Shown here piece after piece: positions 16,345 through 24,477 of a stretch of DNA of 64,000 bases. The notes under the pieces are model-generated. The model was given only the letters and a program-made list of their open reading frames with translations, searched no databases and had not been told where the DNA came from. Position numbers and translations under genes: made by a program. Location: NCBI GenBank assembly GCA_046154585.1, contig JBJXDX010000150.1:1-64000 (forward strand). Reading direction: 5' to 3'. The stretch's first letter is position 1. Each line of letters opens with the position of its first letter. This DNA comes from CADEFX01 sp046154585. Its GTDB lineage: Bacteria; Pseudomonadota; Alphaproteobacteria; Rhizobiales; Hyphomicrobiaceae.

Positions 16345-16751
16345 GGCGTCCTGCCCTGCGACAGGGCGGCGTTCGCCGCGCCGATGTCGCAAAACCACTG
16401 CCAGATTTCCGAAAGAAGCGCCCCGGGTTCGCCGTGCAGCGTTCGCTGCGCGCCGTCGAACCAGTCGAGGAACCAGAATTCGATGCGGTGGCAGGACAGG
16501 TCCGGGTTCACGAAGAACCGGAATTCGTCGGAAGGACCGCCCCACGAAAGCTGGTAGCGGAAGTAGGCTTCCTTCTGATCGGGGAACGTGCCTGCGGCGA
16601 CGTAGTCGAAGCAAAGGCCGTATTCGCAGAGCGTGCCGATGTCGGCGGCTTCTTCATCGCCGTTTGCGTAAGCGGCCCAGAGCCGCGTCAGGTCTTCGAG
16701 CCTGCCGTGCAGGTGCTCATCGATGCGATATTCGCAAGAGATGTTTGACAT
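16341..16751 (-). CDS. Conserved mobile-element protein (acidic, Trp/Phe-rich)
   Basis: 136 aa from ATG 16751 (MSNISCEYRIDEHLHGRLEDL). The stretch CFDYVAAGTFPDQKEAYFRYQLSWGGPSDEFRFF and RIEFWFLDWFDGA is a well-conserved pattern of small proteins found next to DUF2958 genes on conjugative and integrative elements. Function unknown. Gap of 8 nt to the upstream DUF2958 gene and 4-nt overlap with the downstream one. Confidence 0.72.
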   Translation of the reverse strand: MSNISCEYRIDEHLHGRLEDLTRLWAAYANGDEEAADIGTLCEYGLCFDYVAAGTFPDQKEAYFRYQLSWGGPSDEFRFFVNPDLSCHRIEFWFLDWFDGAQRTLHGEPGALLSEIWQWFCDIGAANAALSQGRTP

Positions 16752-16759
16752 GGCGAGCC

Positions 16760-17119
16760 TCACACCGTGATCCGGCACGCGAGGCGCGCTTCATCGGCGT
16801 AGGCCGAGATCGTCTTCGTCGGCGCGAAGAATAGATCGCGCTCGATGGGAAGGCCGAGCTTGCCGCGCACGGATTCGAGTTCGCGGATGCTGACGCTGCC
16901 CAGCTCTGGGCAGCCCATGCCGAGATCACACAAGCCAAAGGCGATGTCGCAATCGGCTGGATCGATCTCGCTTAAAAGCCAGGTGCACTGCGCATCCGGC
17001 GTGAAGAGTTTGACGACGGGAAGAAAGTCGGGCTCGGCCCTGCCCAGTTCGGCGCATTCCTGACGGATGCGGCCGTTCTGCAAAAGGCGCTCGCGGATAG
17101 ATTGAGTCAGAAGTTTCAT
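16760..17119 (-). CDS. DUF2958 family protein
   Basis: 119 aa. FLPVVKLFTPDAQCTWLLSEIDP, then IAFGLCDLGMGCPELGSVSI.ELESVRGKLGLPIERDLFF, is the DUF2958 signature. The family is widespread on plasmids and integrative elements; its job is not known. AGGAGAGG lies 5 nt before the ATG. First gene of a three-gene minus-strand operon. Confidence 0.85.
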   Translation of the reverse strand: MKLLTQSIRERLLQNGRIRQECAELGRAEPDFLPVVKLFTPDAQCTWLLSEIDPADCDIAFGLCDLGMGCPELGSVSIRELESVRGKLGLPIERDLFFAPTKTISAYADEARLACRITV

Positions 17120-17493
17120 GTGTCCTCTCCTTGTTTGCGGTTTTTCTCAAGACGCGGAGAGACACAGCCGGGCGGGTCAGCCGGACACGCACCGAAGGGG
17201 AACGGGCAACACGGGAGCCGAAGGCGAATGGAGCGGGCGGCCCGTTGCGTGTCGGGCGCGCCCGGCTATCGATGCGGCAATGATTGAGGAAAACCGCAAG
17301 GAGAGTTCATATAACCGGACGCAATGCATTCGCGTTAGGTGCGGAACGGCGAACGAAAGCGCGAGGGATCGTCACCCGCACGGGCCGGGACGCGCCGCAG
17401 CTCAAGGTGAGGACGCGGCCCGGTCGAGCCCAGTGGCGAGATAGAGCCCAATGCCGCGCAGCGGCACGCGCCGGGATTTGGTAAGGTGGCCAG
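17120..17493. other. Divergent intergenic region without a recognised gene
   Basis: 374 bp between the start of the DUF2958 operon (minus) and the next plus-strand gene. GC-rich, with no persuasive coding frame and no recognised RNA. It must contain both promoters; none stands out. Confidence 0.5.
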
Positions 17494-18348
17494 ATGAGCA
17501 ACGGGGGTGAATACGACTGGGACTTTCTTTCCCAGAGAGAAGCGGATTTCGTCACGCAGGCTATTGCGGCGCTCGGAGAGCTGCCGTGGGCGCAGCCGCT
17601 GCTGCAGGCCATCGAGCAGAAAGGCGGCATTACTGGCGCCAACAAGGCTCTGCTGTTCGAGGCGCGCTTTGCCTATGCGCTGCGTCAGGCGGGCATGGCC
17701 CCGCAATACGAGGTTGCTGGCGAAGCGCAATCAACGATTGATTTCGGCTTTACGTCAGGACAGCAAGGCTGGCTTGTCGAGCTCATGCGGCTCGAGGAAA
17801 CCGAGGCAGCGCAGGCGGCAACCACCGCTGAGGTCGATGAGGGCGGGTTTGAGTGGTTCAGACGGCTGCTGACCACCAACGCCGCCGATGCCAGGCAATC
17901 GGAGGAAGGCGAGACGCTGAAGGCGGTCGAGCGCATCTGTCAGAAATGCGAACGGGACGGCCAGCCCCACAAGTTCCCGGCTCCCACGGGCAGATACCAC
18001 GCGCTCCTTGTGGACTTCCGGACTTTCCTGCATGGCGGCGACGTGCAGGACCGCATCCATGTCGGCCTTGGCGGCAGGTACGTAAAGGGGCCGTGGTATC
18101 AGCGGTTCTGGAAGAACCGGCTGATCTCGGGCGTGTACAGCGCTGAGACAACCCTGCGCGGCTCCGCGCAATGCCGCGAGCGCGTGCATTTCCTCGGCTT
18201 CGTCAACGAGACGGCCTACGAGGATGGCGCGTTTCGGGCCGCAACGCAGTTCATCGCCAACCCGCATCTGTTCGCAAACGTGCAGGCCATGCGGGACGCG
18301 ATTGCGACATGGCCGGTGCAACCAGCCCAAGTCATAAACAACAAGTGA
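17494..18348 (+). CDS. Orphan protein with possible PD-(D/E)XK nuclease core
   Basis: 284 aa. No family recognised. Residues about 45-95 read KALLFEARFAYALRQAG...Y.V.GEAQSTIDFGF....WLVELMRLEE. This is a helix with an acidic residue, then a strand with Asp, a turn, and a strand with Glu, which resembles the core of restriction-endonuclease-like folds; a catalytic Lys in E-x-K is not seen. ATG 17494 is used; the upstream TTTGGTAAGGTGG is a weak ribosome site. It is convergent with the degenerate Fic gene. Accessory defence is possible but unproven. Confidence 0.5.
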   Translation: MSNGGEYDWDFLSQREADFVTQAIAALGELPWAQPLLQAIEQKGGITGANKALLFEARFAYALRQAGMAPQYEVAGEAQSTIDFGFTSGQQGWLVELMRLEETEAAQAATTAEVDEGGFEWFRRLLTTNAADARQSEEGETLKAVERICQKCERDGQPHKFPAPTGRYHALLVDFRTFLHGGDVQDRIHVGLGGRYVKGPWYQRFWKNRLISGVYSAETTLRGSAQCRERVHFLGFVNETAYEDGAFRAATQFIANPHLFANVQAMRDAIATWPVQPAQVINNK

Positions 18349-18365
18349 AATGCACAGCGGTGGCT

Positions 18366-19760
18366 TTATCCCCTCCACTCGCTCTGCCACGCCGCGAACT
18401 CGGATGGCCTGATCTGGTAGCGCGCGAAATTTCCTTCATGCAGGCTAAGCAGCTCGCTCTCGGCAACTTCCTTGAATCTCTCGCGTTCTCCGGCATCAAT
18501 ATTCTCGGCTGCCCAGGCGGCGACGTGGGCGACGGCGTTCTTTTTGTCCATGCGACCGCGCACGATTTCGCCGACGAGCGCGCGCAGCGCGGCGCGGTGG
18601 CGGAGCCGGAAGGGATCGGGCTCGCCCAGCGATTGGCGGACAGCGCTGTATCGGCTCGCCGAGCGCTCGTACGCCCAGATGAACACGTCTTTCAGAAGAT
18701 CGACCTGGTTCAGCTCGTACACGCCGAGCACGGCCTCGGTATAGACCTGTCTTGACACATCTTCGAAGGCGAGCGGGGTCAGGTTGCCCTTGATGAGCGG
18801 GATGTTGGCGGCAAGGCGCGAAACGCGCTTGTTCACGTCATCAAAGGGCTGGAGATAGGGAAGCTGCACCATCACGAAGAAGGCCTGCTCGAACGGGTCT
18901 TTGATCGCGGCGGCTGTTGCGAGAATCTGGTCGAAGCATTCCTCGATGAGCTGCGGCACCTCTAACGGATGAAAGGCCGAGCCGTCGATGCCGACGCCGA
19001 TGTGCCGCAGGCTCCCCGGCGCGTCCGGATCGGCCAGCAGGTTGTTCGCCAGCATGCCGTGCAGGTTGAGGATGGTGTAGCGATTAAAGCCGATCTCGGC
19101 GGCCTGGCTTACCAGGAACTCGATCGCGTCTTTATGATTGAGGATCATCTGCGCCTCGATCTGGTCCTTGCCTTCGGCCTGCTGGCCGAGGTCGATGAGG
19201 CGCTTGGTGTCGAGCAGGGAATAGGTGTTGCCCTCAAGGCGGCTTGAGTTCCACGACAGGTCGATGAGAAGTCTGCTCAGGATTTGCTTCGCGTAGGTGC
19301 CCGCCGGCTGTTCCCCCGTCTGCGGCGTGCCGATCTTGCGTAAGTACTCGCGCTCTTTTGCCGACAGGTAGGCGGTCGCGTTCGGCCGGTAGGTATCTAA
19401 AAACTTGCGCTCATAGCCGACGGGCTTGCGGACCTGCGGCGGCTGCCGCACATACGCCTGTATGGCGGCACCCTTCTTCGAGACCGGGACGAAAAGGCTT
19501 CCCTGCTCCTCTATGCGGGCTTCGCCGCCGATGACTTTCTCCTCGCCCGGCAGCCTGATGCGATATCGCGCCCACCGGCGCTCGCCGGTCATGGCGAGAC
19601 GTTCTTTCGCAACGAGATGCTTGAGCCGGTGCTGCAGTGTCCGGCGCGGCATCGCCGTCGTGAGCGCCTGCTCGATTTGATCGAGCGATGCACCCTCGGG
19701 ATGCCGGCGCACCGCGTCTTCGATTGCTTGCAGCTCCTGGTCGGGTATTGGCTTGGCCAT
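18366..19760 (-). CDS. Fic-domain protein with degenerate active site
   Basis: 464 aa from ATG 19760 (MAKPIPDQELQAI). An N-terminal winged helix (about 5-75) is followed by a Fic domain. The regulatory motif SSRLEGN fits the (S/T)xxxE(G/N) inhibitory helix. The active loop reads LQPFDDVNKR where active Fic enzymes have HxFx(D/E)GNGR: the catalytic His is Gln and the glycines are replaced. AMPylation is therefore doubtful; a regulatory or altered-chemistry role is possible. Its promoter has repeated operator-like sites. Confidence 0.75.
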   Translation of the reverse strand: MAKPIPDQELQAIEDAVRRHPEGASLDQIEQALTTAMPRRTLQHRLKHLVAKERLAMTGERRWARYRIRLPGEEKVIGGEARIEEQGSLFVPVSKKGAAIQAYVRQPPQVRKPVGYERKFLDTYRPNATAYLSAKEREYLRKIGTPQTGEQPAGTYAKQILSRLLIDLSWNSSRLEGNTYSLLDTKRLIDLGQQAEGKDQIEAQMILNHKDAIEFLVSQAAEIGFNRYTILNLHGMLANNLLADPDAPGSLRHIGVGIDGSAFHPLEVPQLIEECFDQILATAAAIKDPFEQAFFVMVQLPYLQPFDDVNKRVSRLAANIPLIKGNLTPLAFEDVSRQVYTEAVLGVYELNQVDLLKDVFIWAYERSASRYSAVRQSLGEPDPFRLRHRAALRALVGEIVRGRMDKKNAVAHVAAWAAENIDAGERERFKEVAESELLSLHEGNFARYQIRPSEFAAWQSEWRG

Positions 19761-19776
19761 GATTGCGTATAGACTC

Positions 19777-19814
19777 CTATACACAATTAAACCACGTCTA
19801 TAGACAATTATCAA
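19777..19814 (-). promoter_or_regulatory. Promoter and operator repeats of the degenerate fic gene
   Basis: On the minus strand TTGATA (19814-19809) and TTTAAT (19791-19786) are 17 bp apart. The perfect palindrome GTCTATAGAC (19796-19805) lies in the spacer. In addition CTATACACAATTA (19777-19789) and CTATAGACAATTA (19798-19810) form near-identical direct repeats 21 bp apart, two helical turns. Autoregulation by the winged-helix N-terminus of the Fic protein is a reasonable inference. Confidence 0.65.
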
Positions 19815-19914
19815 GCTCTATGCGCAAGGATAAGTGGTGCATAGACGCTATGCGCAGCGAAGAGCCCTAAGCGCAAGCATTAGCGCACAATCAATGTTCT
19901 TGTTATGTTCCAGA

Positions 19915-20178
19915 ATGGCCCAGCGCAAGGCGAACTCAGCAATCGATAGCGGCTGGCCGCACCAGGTCGTGCTGCCCGCCGACCAGTGCAGCGGCGGCCA
20001 CTACGTCACCAAGCATGAATTCTGCCGGGGCCTGTCGCTCTGCCCGCGTGGCCATTTCGACCGGCGCGATGATCGCGACTACGTCGTGTTCTGCTTTGCC
20101 GATGCTGCGCATGCCGCGCTCTTCCGCGAGCGTTTCGGCAGCGAGCCCGTCGATGCGAAAGCGCGCACACGGCGGTAG
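19915..20178 (+). CDS. Small conserved mobile-element protein
   Basis: 87 aa from ATG 19915 (MAQRKANSAIDSGWPHQV). WPHQVVLPADQCSGGHY...H.FCRGLSLCPRGH and YVVFCFADAAHAALFRERFGSEP follow a pattern shared by small proteins on alphaproteobacterial plasmids and islands. Three Cys residues could bind metal. Function unknown. Confidence 0.65.
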   Translation: MAQRKANSAIDSGWPHQVVLPADQCSGGHYVTKHEFCRGLSLCPRGHFDRRDDRDYVVFCFADAAHAALFRERFGSEPVDAKARTRR

Positions 20179-20435
20179 CCCTGCACTTCTCATTCGGGCT
20201 CTGAGGCCCGGTTAGCGACAGCTCCCTTCCTGCCTCCTCCTCTCGCCCGTCCGCTTCCATCACGGACCTTCTCTTAGCGTCCATCAAAGCACCTTTGCCT
20301 GCTGATCCGCCGCAAGTGGCACAGCACTCCTCCACTCACGTTCCGGCCGCAAGCGGTGCGGCGCGATTCAAAGGCGCACTTTTCCGTCCGCAGGAAGGCC
20401 GCGATGGACGCGGCCGAAAGCGAACGGAGGAGATC

Positions 20436-20618
20436 ATGAGAGTCCTGTCACAAACCGAGCTAAGCCGTCTGAGCAGAGCGGAGCTTTCCATCCTGCTGCG
20501 CCGGATCGCGGGCGAGCTGCCGAACCTTGCCGAAGGCTCGGCTGAGCTTCGCAACGCGCACGTCAACCTGCAGAACATCCGCAGGGCGCTCTCGCGGCCG
20601 GAATTCAGGCCGCGCTGA
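20436..20618 (+). CDS. Small helical protein
   Basis: 60 aa; ATG 20436 follows CGGAGGAGATC, a strong ribosome site that fixes the start well inside the longer frame. The protein is almost entirely predicted helix (LSQTELSRLSRAELSILLRRIAGELPNL). No homologous family recognised. It is convergent with the nuclease gene. Confidence 0.6.
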   Translation: MRVLSQTELSRLSRAELSILLRRIAGELPNLAEGSAELRNAHVNLQNIRRALSRPEFRPR

Positions 20619-20626
20619 GCGCGCCA

Positions 20627-22078
20627 TCAGAGCTTGCTTGCCGACGGGCGGCGGAGGCCGTCGATGAGCACGATTTCAGAAGTCGGCCGGCCCGCCTTGG
20701 CTTCCGTGTTTTTGAGCAGGAGCAGCTCCTGCGCCTTCTTGCCAATCTGACCAACAACAATGACGACATAGAAGCCGCGCGTCGTCTCCTCTGCATCCTT
20801 ATACGTCTGAAGCTGCTTGTTATAGCCCGCGACGATCTTTGGGTTGGTTGAGAGCTTGATCTCGACGAGCACCCGGCCGGTGAAGCCGGACGACATCTTG
20901 AAATCGACCGGCCCGTTGCCGGTGTCGGCTTCCGGCGTCAGATCGAGATTGTTGGCTTTGCAATAGGCATGTGCAACCGCGAAGAACAGTCGCTGAGCCG
21001 CCTTTTCAGGCCGGTTTTTACCTTGGTGATAAAGCTCTTCCGACAGGCGGCGTTTTTCAATGAGGAACTGGAACTGGTCGATGATTTTTTGAACGACGGC
21101 GGCAACGCCGTTGGCATCGATTTTTTTCGGATCAGATATCTTGAAGGGCTGCTCGGCGGCGATGGTTTCAGCGATCCGCCTCCACACCAGCTCGCCTATG
21201 GGATCGCCTGCGATATCATAAGGCTTCGGGCTGGCTCCTCGAAGGAGCTCAAGATAGATCTGAAAGCTTGCCTCGCTTCCCATCGCCCAGCGGCGCAACT
21301 CGGCCTTGTCCTTTAGGGTCTTGCGCTGCCAGATTTCAGCGATCTTCTTGTTGACCTTGTGGCGCAGGGCCGTGTTCTTTGCTGCGGCGTCAGCCACGTC
21401 GGACCAGTCCGTTGCAATCGGCAGGTCGCGCAGGACATCGGCGGGCACGAGAATGATCGGCGTCTCAGTCTTTTCAAAAGGGTTGATCGGCAGCTCGGCC
21501 TTGTAGCTGTTGCCGTTCTTGAGCGTGAGCGTCACACTCTTCGTCGAAACCTTCAAGATTTTGAGCACCCGCGCATTGAATGCCAGCAAGTCTGGCAGAA
21601 TGACATTCGTCGCCATATCGCTGATGCGGTCCGGGCCTATGCCTTCCTCGAAGAGGCCCATAGCGACGAACAGGTCTGGATCGTCGACGCCAAGTTCCAC
21701 AATCTCCTTGGCCGTCTGCATCACGCTGTCTGTCGTGAACGCACCCGATCCGCTGCCCGACACCGAGCCCGCGCCGTAGCCAAGGCACGTCCACTTGATC
21801 TCGGGAAATTCCATCAAGCGCCGGGCGCTGCGCCACGCGATATCATCTTGCTTCTTTGAGCCCTTGAGGAGTTTGATGACCTGCTCAAAGTGCTTCTCGT
21901 AGGTCTTGCGCGCACTCTTAGCGATTTCCGGATGCTTGCTGTCCGGGATCAGGAACGGGTCGATGAACAGCTTGGTGTCGGCGTTGAGCGTCGGATCAAG
22001 GACGCCGAGCCTCGCCAACACAGCCCCGCTGACGCCGAAGTGCTTCGAGAACCGAACGGGATTTTTGATCTTGGCCAT
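20627..22078 (-). CDS. Predicted PD-(D/E)XK nuclease, possible defence effector
   Basis: 483 aa from ATG 22078 (MAKIKNPVRFSKHFG). The N-terminal 350 residues are unclassified (KLFIDPFLIPDS, FEEGIGPDRISDM). The C-terminus has a textbook core: a helix with FFAVAHAYCKANN, then GNGPVDFKMS, a turn, and VLVEIKLS, giving Asp and Glu-x-Lys, followed by YNKQLQTYKDAE. Restriction-like DNA cleavage is predicted. A DNA-binding-type partner gene is 47 bp upstream on the same strand. I know no named system with exactly this pair. Confidence 0.68.
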   Translation of the reverse strand: MAKIKNPVRFSKHFGVSGAVLARLGVLDPTLNADTKLFIDPFLIPDSKHPEIAKSARKTYEKHFEQVIKLLKGSKKQDDIAWRSARRLMEFPEIKWTCLGYGAGSVSGSGSGAFTTDSVMQTAKEIVELGVDDPDLFVAMGLFEEGIGPDRISDMATNVILPDLLAFNARVLKILKVSTKSVTLTLKNGNSYKAELPINPFEKTETPIILVPADVLRDLPIATDWSDVADAAAKNTALRHKVNKKIAEIWQRKTLKDKAELRRWAMGSEASFQIYLELLRGASPKPYDIAGDPIGELVWRRIAETIAAEQPFKISDPKKIDANGVAAVVQKIIDQFQFLIEKRRLSEELYHQGKNRPEKAAQRLFFAVAHAYCKANNLDLTPEADTGNGPVDFKMSSGFTGRVLVEIKLSTNPKIVAGYNKQLQTYKDAEETTRGFYVVIVVGQIGKKAQELLLLKNTEAKAGRPTSEIVLIDGLRRPSASKL

Positions 22079-22125
22079 TCGGTTCGCTTGGAAACCTCCT
22101 GTGGCTTTTCCAGTGGTTATCGCGT

Positions 22126-22680
22126 CTACGGCTTCCAGCCGATAGTTCCGATTTCTCCCGGATGTGCAGCGCCTTCCTTGTCGCGCCACTCGAAAATGAC
22201 TTCGATTGGAAGCGACAACTTGCGCGCAAGGCCGTAGGCGATACGCCACGCATCGTGCGCATCGACGCCCTGCACGGAAATTCCGCGACTGGCCAGTGGA
22301 CTGAATCCTTCGTCGGTCTTCGTGCCCTTGACGATCCGCGCGTCGGTTACGCGCAGAAGCTCGTCAAGGCTCTTGAACCGGTCGAGTCCGGTCTCGATGG
22401 CACTGCGAACAAGTTCATTCCAGTTCGGACGCGAAAGCTCGCGCCCGCTGAAGCTCGCCTTGCGGAGTTTCGTGTGGGTGAGCGAGGGCACCTCGACGGG
22501 ATCGAAAGTGATCATTGCGGCGGGGTCTTTGCCGCCATGTGCGGCGGAATCTCCGCCCTCCTGGGCGTCTTCGTAGTTATCAAGCAGACGATCGATCACC
22601 GTGCTGGGGGTATCGATCAGCGGCTTGGCGTGCGCCTGCAAGCGCTTGAAGGTAGCTTCCGACAGTTCGACGCTTGGCAT
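22126..22680 (-). CDS. Ribbon-helix-helix-like partner protein of the nuclease
   Basis: 184 aa. The N-terminus MPSVELSEATFKRLQAHA...DTPSTVIDRLLDNYE has the strand-helix-helix of RHH/SeqA-type DNA-binding N-domains. The middle RPNWNELVRSAI and the C-terminal ISVQGVDAHDAWRIAYGLARKLSLPIEVIFEWRDKEGAAHPGE recur in proteins beside restriction-type nucleases. GAGGAGG lies 6 nt before the ATG. Its promoter carries a palindrome over the -10, so it may repress itself. Confidence 0.65.
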   Translation of the reverse strand: MPSVELSEATFKRLQAHAKPLIDTPSTVIDRLLDNYEDAQEGGDSAAHGGKDPAAMITFDPVEVPSLTHTKLRKASFSGRELSRPNWNELVRSAIETGLDRFKSLDELLRVTDARIVKGTKTDEGFSPLASRGISVQGVDAHDAWRIAYGLARKLSLPIEVIFEWRDKEGAAHPGEIGTIGWKP

Positions 22681-22703
22681 GAGCAGCCTCCTCTGGATTG
22701 CTG

Positions 22704-22734
22704 CCTAGATAGTCTAGGAAGCTATTTCTGTCAA
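22704..22734 (-). promoter_or_regulatory. Promoter with palindromic operator for the nuclease pair
   Basis: On the minus strand TTGACA (22734-22729), a 17-bp spacer and TATCTA (22711-22706) make a near-consensus sigma70 promoter. The palindrome CCTAGA-TAG-TCTAGG (22704-22718) covers the -10, a position where a bound repressor would block polymerase. Confidence 0.72.
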
Positions 22735-22832
22735 TTCCTTGAAGCGGGCGCCCTAAAACCGGCCTCAAAAGCGGCCATATGCTCGTCATAGTGAGGCTGG
22801 ATATTCTGCTAACATCATGATATTATGCATGT

Positions 22833-24062
22833 ATGATGGATATAGAAGCGGACAAAGAACCGGCCAATGAAGCGGCAATCGATCGCGGCGAAGCCATCGC
22901 CCTGATGGAACCGCTTGTGATTTCGGAGGGGTCCCGCCACCGGACAAAACTCACCGATCTTGCACTTGAACTGGGCCAGCGGGCGGCGGGCTTCCGCAAA
23001 AGCCTGCCGGAGGGCGTGATGGTCGCACTGGCCGATCTGGTGCGCTCAATGAACTGTTACTACAGCAATCTGATCGAGGGCCACGACACGCACCCGGTCG
23101 ATATCGAGCGCGCGATGCGCAACGACTACAGCGCCGATCCAGTGAAGCGAAACCTCCAGCTTGAGGCCAAGGCGCATGTCGCCGTGCAGAAGTGGATCGA
23201 CGATGGAAATCTGGATGGCCGCGCGTTCACGGCTGCGGGCATCTGCGAGGTTCACAAGCGCTTTTGCGACCTGATGCCCGATGAACTGCTGTGGGTCGAG
23301 TACCCGGACATCGGCGAAAAGATCCGCGTCGTTCCGGGGGCCTATCGCGAGCGGGATGTGAAGGTGGGAAGGCACATCCCCGTAAGTCCGGGAGCCGTGC
23401 CCCGCTTCATGCAGCGCTTCGAACAGGTCTATACGAAGCTTGGAAAGACCGACACCATTCTGGCCGCCGGAACCGGGCATCACCGGCTTGCGTGGATTCA
23501 CCCGTTTCTCGACGGAAACGGGCGAGTCATGCGCCTGATGTCATACGCGGTGCTGCGCGAAGCTCTCGATACCGGCGGCGTGTGGTCGGTCGCGCGCGGA
23601 CTTGCGCGCAATGTCGATGCCTACAAGGCGCATCTTGCCGCCTGCGATCTTCCCCGCCGCAACGATCTCGACGGCAGGGGCAACCTCAGCGAGGAAACGC
23701 TCGCCGAGTTCACAAGCTTCTTCCTTGAGACATGCATCGATCAGGTGAAATTCATGGAAGGCCTTATGCAGCCGGATGAGCTTCGCAACCGCATCCTGCT
23801 CTGGACCGAGCAAGAGATCAGAGGGGAAAGACTGCCGCCGAAGTCGGGAGCCGTGCTTGAGGCAATTCTGTATCGCGGCGTTCTGCCGCGCGGAGACGCG
23901 GCCGAACTTCTCGGCACAAGCTCACGCAACGCAAGGCGCGTGGTTTCGGCCTTAAGCGATCGCGGCGTGATCAGATCCGAGAGCACGCGCGCACCACTAT
24001 TCCTTGCATTCCCCGCCACACTCGCAGGGCGCTGGATGCCGGGGCTGTTTCCGGAGCAGTAA
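22833..24062 (+). CDS. Fic/DOC-family protein with intact active site
   Basis: 409 aa. HPFLDGNGR (from His223) matches the full active loop HPFxxGNGR, so AMP transfer to a protein target is expected. SNLIEGH near residue 80 fits the N-terminal inhibitory helix, which would keep the enzyme in check without a separate antitoxin. The C-terminal 70 residues form a winged helix (GDAAELLGTSSRNARRVVSALSDRGVI). It is divergent from the nuclease pair, 152 bp away. Confidence 0.85.
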   Translation: MMDIEADKEPANEAAIDRGEAIALMEPLVISEGSRHRTKLTDLALELGQRAAGFRKSLPEGVMVALADLVRSMNCYYSNLIEGHDTHPVDIERAMRNDYSADPVKRNLQLEAKAHVAVQKWIDDGNLDGRAFTAAGICEVHKRFCDLMPDELLWVEYPDIGEKIRVVPGAYRERDVKVGRHIPVSPGAVPRFMQRFEQVYTKLGKTDTILAAGTGHHRLAWIHPFLDGNGRVMRLMSYAVLREALDTGGVWSVARGLARNVDAYKAHLAACDLPRRNDLDGRGNLSEETLAEFTSFFLETCIDQVKFMEGLMQPDELRNRILLWTEQEIRGERLPPKSGAVLEAILYRGVLPRGDAAELLGTSSRNARRVVSALSDRGVIRSESTRAPLFLAFPATLAGRWMPGLFPEQ

Positions 24063-24201
24063 GGCGCAGTTTCAATCAGTCACAACCGCCATCAAGTCGG
24101 CTCTCGGGGCCCGAGAAGCGCGCGCGTGCTGTGGATTACGGAAAATGACTGTGGACGGCGAGCGTGCTGAAGAAATGTATCAAAAAAACTTCTGTCCATT
24201 T

Positions 24202-24220
24202 GTGTATCCAATGGATACAC
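24202..24220 (+). promoter_or_regulatory. Palindromic operator before the DISARM-like operon
   Basis: GTGTATCC-AAT-GGATACAC, a perfect 8-bp inverted repeat with a 3-nt spacer, ends 6 nt before the ATG of the small regulator gene at 24227. Its place suggests control of that gene and perhaps of the whole methyltransferase-drmABC run. Confidence 0.7.
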
Positions 24221-24226
24221 TGCGCG

Positions 24227-24427
24227 ATGAAAAACTCCAAGGATTCCGGGCTGCGCATCAGAGTGGATCGAGCGCTTCGCACGCAGTTCGTCGATGCGTG
24301 CCGTGCTGCCGATCGACCAGCGGCACAGGTTTTACGAGAGTTCATGCGCCAGTATGTTGAGGCGCAGAGTTCGTTCGGGAAAAAATCCGGCAGGCGGCGG
24401 GGGAAGACCGCTGCGGATAGCTCTTGA
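24227..24427 (+). CDS. Small ribbon-helix-helix-like regulator
   Basis: 66 aa, start ATG 24227. A basic strand GLRIRVDRALRTQF is followed by two helices (VDACRAADRPAAQVLREFMRQYVEAQS), the shape of an RHH/CopG-type DNA-binding protein, then a basic tail. It is 50 bp ahead of the methyltransferase gene on the same strand, directly behind a perfect palindrome. It probably controls the operon; which way is not shown. Confidence 0.65.
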   Translation: MKNSKDSGLRIRVDRALRTQFVDACRAADRPAAQVLREFMRQYVEAQSSFGKKSGRRRGKTAADSS

Positions 24428-24477
24428 AATTTCGTACATGAAGGCATTTGGAAGTGACAGAATACTGAAGGAATTTC

